Shown piece by piece: positions 1-7,697 of a stretch of DNA of 11,570 nt. Position numbers and translations under genes: made by a program. The stretch is from the NCBI GenBank assembly GCA_946887345.1, contig CAMPKR010000042.1:1-11570 (forward strand). The letters are read 5' to 3'. The DNA is from an uncultured Bacteroidota bacterium (GTDB taxonomy: Bacteria > Bacteroidota > Bacteroidia > Chitinophagales > Chitinophagaceae). Under the pieces are notes generated by a model that was not told the DNA's origin, did not search any database, and was given only the letters and a program-made list of their open reading frames with translations. Within the stretch, counting starts at the first letter, position 1. The number at the start of each line of letters is the position of its first letter.

Positions 1-1153
1 GGGCAGGCACAGGACCCAGCTCATCGGGCACCTTGCCCTTATCTACAGCTTTGCCCAGCAGCTTTTCAATTTTGGAGAATTTGAACTGATCCTTCTCTCC
101 TACAAAGGTTATAGCGGTCCCCTTACTCGCTGCCCGGGCAGTACGGCCAATGCGGTGAACATAGTCTTCGCCGTCGTGGGGAATATCGAAGTTGAGAACG
201 AGATTCACATCTTCTATATGTATACCGCGACTAAGAATATCGGTGGCTACAAGTATTTTTAATTTCTTGCTCTTAAAATCTATCAGCACCTGTTCGCGCT
301 TGTCCTGCTCCAGGTCGGAATGGATCTCGTCTACAGAGAACTTCGCACGCTTCAGGGTTTCGGTGAGCTTCTTTACACTCAGCTTACTGCTGCAAAAGAC
401 GATCACACTTTCAAACTTACCATGCTGCAGTATATGTTTTACCAGTGGTATTTTCTGCGCATCAAATACCAGGTATGCTTGCTGCACTATCTGGTCCGGC
501 GGCTTGGAAATAGCAATATTTATTTCCGCTGGATTCTTCAAGATCGTGTTTGCCAGCTTGCGGATGGCAGGTGGCATAGTAGCTGAGAACATCAGGTTCT
601 GCCTGTCCTTCGGCATTTCATTGATGATCTTGACGATATCTTCATAAAAACCCATATCCAGCATCCGGTCGGCTTCATCCAGCACCAGGTAACGCAGGCC
701 TTGCAGCTTTACATAACCCATGTTAAGGTGAGCAATCATCCTTCCCGGTGTGCAGATCACAATATCAGCACCTGTGCTAAGTGCTTTTTTTTCAGTAGCA
801 AATACTTCTCCGCCACTGCCTCCATAAATAGCAATTGAACTGATATCTGTATAATAAGACAGGCCTTCCAGCACCTGGGATATTTGTACCGCCAGTTCCC
901 TCGTTGGAACGATGATCATGGCGTTGATCGTATGATGATCGTGGGGATGCTCCAGCAGTTTTTGTATCAGTGGCAGTAAAAATGCTGCGGTCTTACCCGT
1001 ACCTGTCTGCGCAGCGGCTATTATGTCGCGACCTTCCAATATAATGGGTATTACCTGTTCCTGCACCGGGGTCGCGTACTCATAGTTCATAGCATCTATG
1101 CCATCAAGCAACAGGTCGTCAAATCCGAAATCGTAAAAATGCTTTTTTTCCAT
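1..1153 (-). CDS. DEAD-box ATP-dependent RNA helicase, RhlE-type (3' end outside window)
   Basis: The visible 384 residues begin at ATG 1153-1151 and run off base 1 with no stop. The superfamily 2 DEAD-box motifs are all present in order: Q-motif glutamine at residue 31, Walker A AQTGTGKT (48-55), PTRELA (83-88), TPGR (135-138), DEAD (159-162), SAT (190-192), ATDILSRG (303-310) and HRIGRTAR (333-340). Both RecA-like lobes are therefore intact; the missing part should be only the variable, usually basic, C-terminal tail. The family unwinds short RNA duplexes using ATP in the cytoplasm, in ribosome assembly, RNA decay or cold adaptation. The short N-terminus directly before the Q motif and the overall pattern fit the RhlE group, but subfamily names cannot be fixed without the tail. 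A possible -7 element (TATCTTTA, 1164-1171 on the minus strand) lies only 10 bases before the start. The gene is separated from the upstream SRPBCC gene by a terminator, so it is probably transcribed alone. Confidence 0.97.
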   Translation of the reverse strand, partial: MEKKHFYDFGFDDLLLDGIDAMNYEYATPVQEQVIPIILEGRDIIAAAQTGTGKTAAFLLPLIQKLLEHPHDHHTINAMIIVPTRELAVQISQVLEGLSYYTDISSIAIYGGSGGEVFATEKKALSTGADIVICTPGRMIAHLNMGYVKLQGLRYLVLDEADRMLDMGFYEDIVKIINEMPKDRQNLMFSATMPPAIRKLANTILKNPAEINIAISKPPDQIVQQAYLVFDAQKIPLVKHILQHGKFESVIVFCSSKLSVKKLTETLKRAKFSVDEIHSDLEQDKREQVLIDFKSKKLKILVATDILSRGIHIEDVNLVLNFDIPHDGEDYVHRIGRTARAASKGTAITFVGEKDQFKFSKIEKLLGKAVDKGKVPDELGPVPA

Positions 1154-1199
1154 TTATCGGGGGTAAAGATAGGCGAATGAAAATTAACTCCCGTTTATG

Positions 1200-1230
1200 C
1201 AAAAGGCCCCGGCTACAGCCAGGGCCTCTT
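1200..1230 (-). terminator. Probable intrinsic terminator after the SRPBCC gene
   Basis: On the minus strand a GC-rich hairpin follows the stop codon at 1247 by about 20 bases. Arms AGGCCC/GGGCCT (1204-1209 with 1222-1227) continue, after one A-C mismatch, into GGC/GCC around a four-base loop (1214-1217). The run that follows is short (TTTTGC), so termination may be incomplete. The opposite strand offers only CTCTT, so the hairpin favours minus-strand transcription. Confidence 0.6.
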
Positions 1231-1246
1231 ACTATGGCAGAATTGC

Positions 1247-1666
1247 TTAGTTATTCTCAGTGTGCTTTTTAAAGTTATCCAGTATAGCCTGCCATCCGCC
1301 ACGCTGTAGTTCTTCGGAGTTCTGCATTTCCATTTCAAACGTTTCTACCACTCTCGTGCCACTACCGTCAGGGGTGAATTGCACCTCCATGGTCCTGCCA
1401 TCGCCAAGAGTAGAGGCTATTAGTTTGTTCTCCTCCACCTGGTCGTGAACGCCACCGAAGTCAAAGCTGAAGCTACCGTCTTTGGCCGCCATAGTTGCAC
1501 TAAAGGCTCCACCGGGGCGCACATCATTTTCCGAACGCGGACAATGCCAGTCATCTGCAGCCGCATTCCATTGCATAATGTGCTTGGGTTCTGTCCAGTA
1601 TTGCCATACTTTTTCTACCGGTGCATTTACTGTGGTTTCGATCGTGATTTTCTTGTTGTTTCCCAT
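1247..1666 (-). CDS. SRPBCC/AHSA1-family (START-like fold) protein
   Basis: This 139-residue protein has the full length of a single SRPBCC domain of the AHSA1 (activator of Hsp90 ATPase homologue 1-like) type. The first strand and helix hold APVEKVWQYWT (15-25) and HIMQWN (29-34). DVRPGGAF (48-55) matches the usual RPGG turn, GGVHDQVEENKLI (71-83) is the next pair of strands, and the closing helix begins GGWQAILDNFKKH (123-135). The fold forms a hydrophobic cavity, and bacterial members are small cytoplasmic proteins of mostly unknown ligand. I see no catalytic residues and no signal peptide. The ATG at 1666 is chosen because the domain begins within ten residues of it and a promoter lies at a suitable distance. 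The gene sits between its own promoter (1706-1733) and its own terminator (1200-1230), so it appears monocistronic. The family call is secure; the ligand cannot be predicted. Confidence 0.93.
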   Translation of the reverse strand: MGNNKKITIETTVNAPVEKVWQYWTEPKHIMQWNAAADDWHCPRSENDVRPGGAFSATMAAKDGSFSFDFGGVHDQVEENKLIASTLGDGRTMEVQFTPDGSGTRVVETFEMEMQNSEELQRGGWQAILDNFKKHTENN

Positions 1667-1705
1667 TGTATTGAAGTTTTTAAATTGTTATCAATTTTGA
1701 TACTG

Positions 1706-1733
1706 CAAACATAGGGTGCATTCCGCAACCAAA
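1706..1733 (-). promoter_or_regulatory. Bacteroidota-type promoter for the SRPBCC gene
   Basis: Read on the minus strand, TATGTTTG (1713-1706) matches the Bacteroidota -7 consensus TAnnTTTG exactly. A TTTG (1733-1730) stands 16 bases upstream as the -33 element, slightly closer than is typical. The predicted transcript would start near 1699, giving a leader of roughly 30 bases before the ATG at 1666. The basis is a sequence match only. Confidence 0.55.
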
Positions 1734-1734
1734 G

Positions 1735-1747
1735 GGTGTCATACACC
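1735..1747. repeat. Small perfect inverted repeat next to the -33 element
   Basis: GGTGT (1735-1739) and ACACC (1743-1747) form five-base arms around CAT, one base upstream of the -33 box of the promoter at 1706-1733. The position would suit an activator or repressor site. A 13-base palindrome can arise by chance, so this is only a candidate operator. Confidence 0.25.
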
Positions 1748-1808
1748 GACAAAAAAAGAGGTGATTTGCGACACAATCCAAAATGCACCGGGCTTTCATC
1801 TTCGGCGC

Positions 1809-1840
1809 AAAAAAAGGGCGGCTATTTTGCCGCCCCTTTT
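1809..1840 (-). terminator. Strong intrinsic terminator ending the surface-protein operon
   Basis: On the minus strand a hairpin with arms GGGCGGC (1835-1829) and GCCGCCC (1822-1816) around a six-base AT-rich loop is followed by seven consecutive Ts (1815-1809). The arms are perfectly paired. It begins 16 bases after the stop codon of the giant protein gene at 1857, the expected position for the operon's end. The other strand carries four Ts after the same hairpin and could terminate plus-strand transcripts weakly. Confidence 0.88.
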
Positions 1841-1856
1841 ACCTTGCTTATGAAAA

Positions 1857-4800
1857 TCAATGCTTTTTCGTTGGTAAAATACCCGCGAGGTATACTGCAT
1901 TGTCGGCCTCCTCAATCATAGGCCAACTCTTATCATATGGCCAACCCTCCATGGGTAAGCTTCCCTGTATCACACCGCAAGGTTGGCAACAAAGCTTGAA
2001 CCACAGTGTAGCACACTCTTTGCCATCACAGTAAGCCTTGATCACTATACTATCGCAGGAAGGTGGTTTAGCAAACGTTAATGTAATTGGCGAACTGGAA
2101 GCCGGTATAGTTGCGCTGTCCAGCAATACTCCATTCCGCCACCTTTTCCAGGAATAGCTTGGCGCACATCCTTCAGCACACTGATACAAGAGATTGAGCG
2201 TTGCCGGGCCATTCGTATTATGACTGCTGCCATTATTCAGAGCCTTTGTCTGCGATGTGTTATTCGGCTTAATAATAGTAATCTCCTTAGTCTGCCATTT
2301 TGATTTGTCGCAGCAGTCTTTCTTCATGTCCAGGTAGAAAGTACAGCTGTCACAGACAACATTTCCGCAATAAGCCAGGTACGTAACTTTATAAATACCC
2401 GGCATGCTGACATTGAACGTTTTGTTCACCGGAGCGTTATTTGTAGTCACGCTGTTATCAGGCTTAACGATCCTCACTTTTACCTGGCCGGCGCAACCCG
2501 TAGCGCAAAGGTAATTTCCGCTGAATGTATATGTGGTGCCGCCATTAATAGTGTACGTTTTACCACAAACTATAGCTGTTGTACCCAGTATCTGGTCAGG
2601 ACCATTTACAACATTGCTGTTTGTTCCGCTAGCGGTTACCGACTTAGATTCCCATTTACCACCCTTACAGCATGGAGGAGGAACTTTGTAGCATATTACG
2701 GTATCACAGACCTGGCAATCCAGGTTTTTTATCCTCAACCGCAGACAGAGCTTGTTTATTTTCAGGCTACAGCAGGTTGGTATCAGGCCTTGTGGAAGAC
2801 TTAGCTGCACAGGCACACTGTAGCTGTTGGCCGTAGCGGCAGTTCCCGGAATCCATGTCACTAATTCAGGACACTTATCCGGCTTTGACCCTACAGGCAG
2901 GTATTGCTTGCTATTACTATCCAGTACAAGGGTACCTACTGTCTGTGTAGTACTGTTTGGATAAATACAAGCTCTGCCAATTGCATGCATCTTACAATCC
3001 TGGCATTTTGAGTCATTAAAGCTATATTCTATATCAGCTATAGATACACTGAATTCCTGGAAAGAACTGATAGTGGAGAAGTCGATATAAGCAGCCTGAA
3101 GCTGGTAGCCGTTCTTACTTGAAAGACTGTCCAGGTTGAAAACTGCAGAATTCAGAATATTCGGACAGTTGTTGCAGGCCGGCGGAATCGGACATGATAC
3201 TTGCACGCACATCACACAGGTCTTGCACACCACACCATTCACCATCAGGTAGTGAGTGACACAATAAGTACCTGATTGAGTAAATGTATATGATAGTGGA
3301 TTCGTTCCGCTTATCGGAGCCTGAGAGATAAGCACAGTGTTAGACGCATCTGTAAGTACAGCACTATCCTGCACCTTGCAGCTATCGTACCCCGAAGGCG
3401 TCACAATACCAATGTCAAAGCTGTATGTCTTATTACATTCCAGGTTAAGCGGCGTGGTTGAGTTATCACATTTAGTGCTTTCTTTCAATTTCTTTTCGTC
3501 CGTATTTAAATAGCTGACATGAGGAAGTGTTCCAAAATCGACACTATCGCAGGTGCAGGAAGCACAACTCTTGCATTTCAATTCAAAATCCGAACTGTCC
3601 ACACAGCCTGCGCTGGTTGTAATGATAAGCTTGATGACATGCGGGTTCCCGTCAGACATTTGAGACTGATCGCAGGGTTTAGCGAGAAAGTTGGTAGCGC
3701 CATTCTGCACAGTCACATTATCTATCAGGAACTGGTAATTCATGTACCCGGGAGGGCCATGTATAGTATCATCTTTTCCGAAGCACAGCGTATCGCAGCC
3801 ACGTACAAATACGGCAAAATCTGGAAGCGGCGCTATGTTGGCGGTAGCCGATGCACTCGCCGTACAGTTATTTACATCTGCAACCACTACGGTATATAGT
3901 CCGGCCGTATACGTGGTAATCACACTCGTATTCTGGCCACTGCTCCAGCCATATGTAAATGGCGCGTTGCCTGTTGCCGTAGCCGTCAGCGTAATTGGCG
4001 TACCTGTACAAACAGGGCCAAACGTACTCGGCGTTACCGATACTGTCGGCCCATCAAAAACCTGAATAGTATCTTTTACGGTAGCCGAACAGAAAGGTGA
4101 TGAAACTGATGTAATGGTTAATGCCACTTCATAAGTACCAGCAGCGCCCGGAGCAAATATTATATCCTGGTTGGTACCGTTCTGAGTGAAGGCATTAGTA
4201 ATACCATTTATCTGCCAACTGAACGTAAACTGCGAGGGCGAAGCACTTGATGTAATCGTGTCTGAGCCAGGATTGCAAGTTGAATCAGGCGCAAATATCT
4301 GCACATTCGGCGGTGGGAACACAATCACATTGGTAGCAACACTTGTATTACAGCCATTAGGACCGGTAATAGTGGCAGTATAGAGACCCGAGCTATCAAC
4401 AGAATACTGGAAGCCACCAAGACTATTTACAGACGCAGGAGACCAACTGACGGCGGTAGGATTTCCCGAACCTGACGGAGTAACTATGGCAATAGTTACA
4501 GAATCGCACTGTGGACTGTTTGAAGTGAGCGTATATGCCACAGGATCCTGAACAGTCAGCATTAATGTATCTGAAACGCTGCAACCGTAGATATCAGTAA
4601 TAGTAAGGATCACCATTTTTGAACCCGAGTAAATATAGCTATGCTGCACGGTTGCGTTTTGTGCCGGCGCCGATGTATCGCCAAAATCCCAATTGTAGAA
4701 GGCTGCATCAGCTACAGTAAAGGGTGCATTATAGGTTACCGTAAAATTGACCGGAGCTCCTACACACGCCGGGTTGGGTGCAGCCACGATTGTGAAATCA

Positions 4801-7682
4801 GGTTTCTTTATTGTTATTTGCTTGGTTGCCGTACATGGATTTCCGTTCAGACTATATGTTAGAGTCACATTATACGTGCCACCGTTGGCATAAGTGTGAG
4901 AGGTTTGCGTATTGATATTACCATCTCCCCAGTTTACATTAGTAAATGTGAAGGTGTTGCCAACAGTGGCGGAAGAAAAGTCAAGCAGATCAACCCCGCA
5001 GCTATCCCTTACAAGACTGAAATCAACCACGCCACCTACTACGATATCAGTATCACCCAGGTTGCAGGAGAGGAATGGATGGAATATACCAGGAATACCG
5101 TAGGCATGGGTAAGGATATACGTTTGTGAACCTGGATCCCAGAATGGAAGAATATTCACTACGTTGCCATCTCCCCAATTGAGGAATATAGTGTCCGGAT
5201 TTGTAAAGTTGCCGCAAGGCGGATTCGGGTTAATTACAAACTGTACAGAATCGCAGGATATATGGTTAAATGAAAGTCCGTAATGGCAGTTCAGCGGATT
5301 GTCCGGGCAGCTATTGGGAGGATTATTACCATTGCTACAATTTATCGTGAGAGTAGCACTCCGGGTACATGAAACCGGATTACCGTTGTAAGTGTAGCTA
5401 AATGTCACGCTGACAGTATAAGTTCCGTTCGTTGGTGAGCCAACAAAGCACGTGGCACTCGCACCGGTGCACAATGGCACGTTACCCGGACCGGTAAATG
5501 TGTAGTTAGTTACAGTATAACCAGAAGCCGTAGTAGTCGCCAGCGTAAACGAATTAGGGTTACTGCCGGAACACGTAACTGCAGTAGTGGTAGATAATGT
5601 TACCGTTGGTGCCGGCACTTCCACCAGTGTAAAGTACTTCTTATTCTGGCACCCATTACCGTCCGTGACTTCTACATAGTGTTGTCCCGGTGTACCAAAA
5701 GTTTGCGTATTAGTGCCTCCTGCGCCGTCCCAGGCATAGGAACCACCTCCGGTCGCTGTAATAATAGTGGAAGAACCAGTACAGAACAGAAGATTTCCCG
5801 AGATCGAAATGGCAGGCGCAGGCAGTATCGTCACATTGTAGGTGAGTGTTGCAAAAGTAGTATTGGTACAGCTGTTAGTTATTGTTGCCGTAACTGTAGC
5901 ACTTGTAACTGAGGTTACCGTATACCAATCAACCGTTACAGAGGTTGTACCCTGCCCGGCAGTTACTGAACCGTTCGCTGCAGAACTAACACTCCATTGA
6001 ACGGTGCAGTTAGGAGGCAAAGATGAAAGACTGAAGTTGTTCTGGCCATTGCTACACACACTGTCGCTACCTGTAATAGTGGGTGGTGGTATCGCAAATA
6101 CGGAGTCCTCACCCGGCAGAGACGGACAATTGTTTTGTATTACGAAGGCTTGCACCACTCCTGTAGTGAGGTTACTCGGCCAGGTAACCTGTATCGAGTT
6201 CCCTGCGTTGACTACTACTGCCGTATTTGGCAGCACGTTCCAGGAGATCGTACCAGTGCCCGTGGCAGTGTAGGTATAAGTACATCCCGGCACAACCTGC
6301 GATGGACCGGTAACGGTAGGGGCAGGAGGCTGGGGATGAATGACTATTGTCGCGGTCGGGTTGTTGCAGTATCCCGGCGCCGTAGCACTGATAGTATAAG
6401 TCCCGGGGACTGTAAACGTACAATTGAATGTGCTACCCGATGAAGTACAACTCGCCGCTGGTGTAACAGTCCAGTTAGTCGTACCACTCGCTGTTGAAGT
6501 AAAGGTCACCGGTGAGTTAACGCAAGTATCCGTTGGTCCGCTTATAGTAAATGACGGCTGCACAGTGACTGTCAATGTACCTACCGCTTCACAATCAAGT
6601 ACATCGTTCTTCATAGTGCAACTGATCACAAACGTGCCGGATGAAGGCCAGTTCACAGCTATCTGGCTGGGGTTTGCCGGGTTAGGAAAGTTAAAAGGCA
6701 CAGCAGGAGTAATAGACCAATTATAGGTAGCTCCCCAAATGACCGGTGCGTTATAAAACTCAATACTTCCGGCACACACATTGGTATTGCCGTTTATGTT
6801 AAAGGTGCCTGAAGGCATGATTGGCACATAGAATGTTGAAGGGAAGGGGCAGCAATTCGTGCCTGAAGGTGTAAGAATAATGCTGCCCAGTGGTTCTGTT
6901 GTCCAGTTAAATGTCGCACAGTTACCTGCCGGTATCACGGTGTTACCTGCATTGGTACTCCATGTATAAGTACACCCACCGGGATTATTAGTGATGCAAT
7001 ATGTACCGGAGGAATTATCACATACCGGGCTTAGACATTCTACCGTAGGCCCTTCATTAGAATCCACTATGACGGTCAGCTGAGTAGTATCCCTGCAACA
7101 TTCATGGGTACCGTTGTTGGTGGTAATTGAAGCAGAGGCGATCAATGTAACGGTGTAAGTGCCTGCATTATTATAGGTATGGTAAACGATCGGCGCAGTA
7201 GAAGTACTGGTATTTAACGGTCCCGAGGCTGTATCCCCGAAATCCCAGATGTAATCCGTTGCGTTCAGGGAATTATTGATGAAACCCACACTGGCACCTT
7301 TACAAACGTTCAATGGATTAGAATTACCTATGATTGCCTGGGGATGAGCGAGCACCTTGAAGCAGGTTCCATTTATATTATATGTGCCGGGTATATTAAA
7401 TACTATCTCATATCGGCAGAAGTTGTTGTTACTATTGATAAAAGTAACGGTATAGCCAGGCTGGGATGTAAGACTACATCCACCTATAGTACCCTGGAAT
7501 ATAAGAATGGTATATACCGTTTCGGTGCACACCACCCTGCAGGCATTCTGGCCCTGCCCTATAATCGTGCAGCAGTTCACACACTCTACCCCTGGGAATC
7601 CCTGTGCATAACCATTATCATTACGCAGAAAGATGGCAGAAATTATAGCTAGTATAATAATAACTCTTTTCATGTCGTGCAT
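1857..7682 (-). CDS. Giant secreted cysteine-rich PKD/Ig-like domain protein
   Basis: This is a 1941-residue protein with an N-terminal signal peptide: basic KR, hydrophobic stretch, likely cleavage after GYA near residue 26. ATG 7682 and ATG 7673 (three codons in) are both possible starts; the second puts the basic residues directly at the N-terminus. The rest is Ser/Thr/Asn/Gly-rich beta-sandwich repeats. PKD-type signatures are WDFGD (146-150), NWGDGN (835-840 and 917-922) and NWDFGD (997-1002). PKD/Ig-like repeats of about 80-100 residues, many ending in GTYT-type strands, fill roughly 205-800 and 1047-1290. From about 1370 the protein becomes a cysteine-rich tail with about 42 cysteines in 533 residues (about 98 in the whole protein). 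I see no catalytic motif and no type IX secretion sorting domain at the C-terminus. It follows the 730-aa membrane-protein gene by 15 bases and shares a module with it. The role is probably cell-surface or extracellular adhesion or structure; this is inference. Confidence 0.93.
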   Translation of the reverse strand: MHDMKRVIIILAIISAIFLRNDNGYAQGFPGVECVNCCTIIGQGQNACRVVCTETVYTILIFQGTIGGCSLTSQPGYTVTFINSNNNFCRYEIVFNIPGTYNINGTCFKVLAHPQAIIGNSNPLNVCKGASVGFINNSLNATDYIWDFGDTASGPLNTSTSTAPIVYHTYNNAGTYTVTLIASASITTNNGTHECCRDTTQLTVIVDSNEGPTVECLSPVCDNSSGTYCITNNPGGCTYTWSTNAGNTVIPAGNCATFNWTTEPLGSIILTPSGTNCCPFPSTFYVPIMPSGTFNINGNTNVCAGSIEFYNAPVIWGATYNWSITPAVPFNFPNPANPSQIAVNWPSSGTFVISCTMKNDVLDCEAVGTLTVTVQPSFTISGPTDTCVNSPVTFTSTASGTTNWTVTPAASCTSSGSTFNCTFTVPGTYTISATAPGYCNNPTATIVIHPQPPAPTVTGPSQVVPGCTYTYTATGTGTISWNVLPNTAVVVNAGNSIQVTWPSNLTTGVVQAFVIQNNCPSLPGEDSVFAIPPPTITGSDSVCSNGQNNFSLSSLPPNCTVQWSVSSAANGSVTAGQGTTSVTVDWYTVTSVTSATVTATITNSCTNTTFATLTYNVTILPAPAISISGNLLFCTGSSTIITATGGGSYAWDGAGGTNTQTFGTPGQHYVEVTDGNGCQNKKYFTLVEVPAPTVTLSTTTAVTCSGSNPNSFTLATTTASGYTVTNYTFTGPGNVPLCTGASATCFVGSPTNGTYTVSVTFSYTYNGNPVSCTRSATLTINCSNGNNPPNSCPDNPLNCHYGLSFNHISCDSVQFVINPNPPCGNFTNPDTIFLNWGDGNVVNILPFWDPGSQTYILTHAYGIPGIFHPFLSCNLGDTDIVVGGVVDFSLVRDSCGVDLLDFSSATVGNTFTFTNVNWGDGNINTQTSHTYANGGTYNVTLTYSLNGNPCTATKQITIKKPDFTIVAAPNPACVGAPVNFTVTYNAPFTVADAAFYNWDFGDTSAPAQNATVQHSYIYSGSKMVILTITDIYGCSVSDTLMLTVQDPVAYTLTSNSPQCDSVTIAIVTPSGSGNPTAVSWSPASVNSLGGFQYSVDSSGLYTATITGPNGCNTSVATNVIVFPPPNVQIFAPDSTCNPGSDTITSSASPSQFTFSWQINGITNAFTQNGTNQDIIFAPGAAGTYEVALTITSVSSPFCSATVKDTIQVFDGPTVSVTPSTFGPVCTGTPITLTATATGNAPFTYGWSSGQNTSVITTYTAGLYTVVVADVNNCTASASATANIAPLPDFAVFVRGCDTLCFGKDDTIHGPPGYMNYQFLIDNVTVQNGATNFLAKPCDQSQMSDGNPHVIKLIITTSAGCVDSSDFELKCKSCASCTCDSVDFGTLPHVSYLNTDEKKLKESTKCDNSTTPLNLECNKTYSFDIGIVTPSGYDSCKVQDSAVLTDASNTVLISQAPISGTNPLSYTFTQSGTYCVTHYLMVNGVVCKTCVMCVQVSCPIPPACNNCPNILNSAVFNLDSLSSKNGYQLQAAYIDFSTISSFQEFSVSIADIEYSFNDSKCQDCKMHAIGRACIYPNSTTQTVGTLVLDSNSKQYLPVGSKPDKCPELVTWIPGTAATANSYSVPVQLSLPQGLIPTCCSLKINKLCLRLRIKNLDCQVCDTVICYKVPPPCCKGGKWESKSVTASGTNSNVVNGPDQILGTTAIVCGKTYTINGGTTYTFSGNYLCATGCAGQVKVRIVKPDNSVTTNNAPVNKTFNVSMPGIYKVTYLAYCGNVVCDSCTFYLDMKKDCCDKSKWQTKEITIIKPNNTSQTKALNNGSSHNTNGPATLNLLYQCAEGCAPSYSWKRWRNGVLLDSATIPASSSPITLTFAKPPSCDSIVIKAYCDGKECATLWFKLCCQPCGVIQGSLPMEGWPYDKSWPMIEEADNAVYLAGILPTKKH
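1977..2315 (-). repeat. Cysteine-rich tail module, copy C (protein residues about 1790-1902)
   Basis: This is the last of three diverged modules within the giant protein. It starts with CCDKSKWQTKEIT, which parallels CCKGGKWESKSVT at the start of copy B. After a central cysteine pair (C1835, C1839) it ends with a strand carrying YCDGKEC and a CCQPC cluster. The parallel with copy B is clear at the start and weaker at the end. The final 39 residues after it (1903-1941) resemble no domain I know. Confidence 0.5.
2310..2672 (-). repeat. Cysteine-rich tail module, copy B (protein residues about 1671-1791)
   Basis: The module begins CCKGGKWESKSVT, continues with CGKTYT (1706-1711) and closes with GIYKVTYLAYCGNVVCDSC (1762-1780). 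The closing strand matches copy A (GTYCVTHYLMVNGVVCKTC), and the CGKTYT segment matches CNKTYS of copy A. It is probably a small disulfide-stabilised beta-sandwich; that structural statement is inference. Confidence 0.55.
2667..3176 (-). repeat. Cysteine module shared with the upstream membrane protein (residues about 1503-1672)
   Basis: This segment begins with CNNC, has CQDC near the middle (1560-1563), a tryptophan at 1610, then LPQGLIPTCCS (1629-1639), LCLR (1645-1648), CQVCD (1656-1660) and CYKV (1664-1667). The same landmarks in the same order and similar spacing occur in the neighbouring protein at 7755-8225: CNYC, CREC, W, LPALADLSCCS, ICIR, CKTCD and CYTV. The match is by eye, but the landmark order makes homology very likely. 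Confidence 0.7.
3189..3473 (-). repeat. Cysteine-rich tail module, copy A (protein residues about 1404-1498)
   Basis: This is the first of three related modules. It contains CNKTYS (1416-1421), an F-x-x-SGTYCVTHY strand and the closing NGVVCKTCVMC cluster, all paralleled in copy B. It lies directly before the module shared with the upstream gene and after a CKSCASCTC cluster (1370-1378), which marks where the PKD/Ig region gives way to the cysteine-rich tail. Confidence 0.5.
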
Positions 7683-7697
7683 TTTTTTGATAATGAA

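Noticed and set aside
192..647. A 151-codon plus-strand frame within the helicase gene
   Set aside because: It lies wholly antisense to a gene with every DEAD-box motif intact and its translation shows no domain pattern.
1164..1171. TATCTTTA as a -7 promoter element of the helicase gene
   Set aside because: It lacks the final G, has no matching -33 element at the right distance, and leaves almost no leader; noted only as a possibility.
1736..2034. Short plus-strand frames across the 1667-1856 gap
   Set aside because: They run through the promoter and terminator region and into the antisense strand of the giant gene, with no start signal or recognisable protein.
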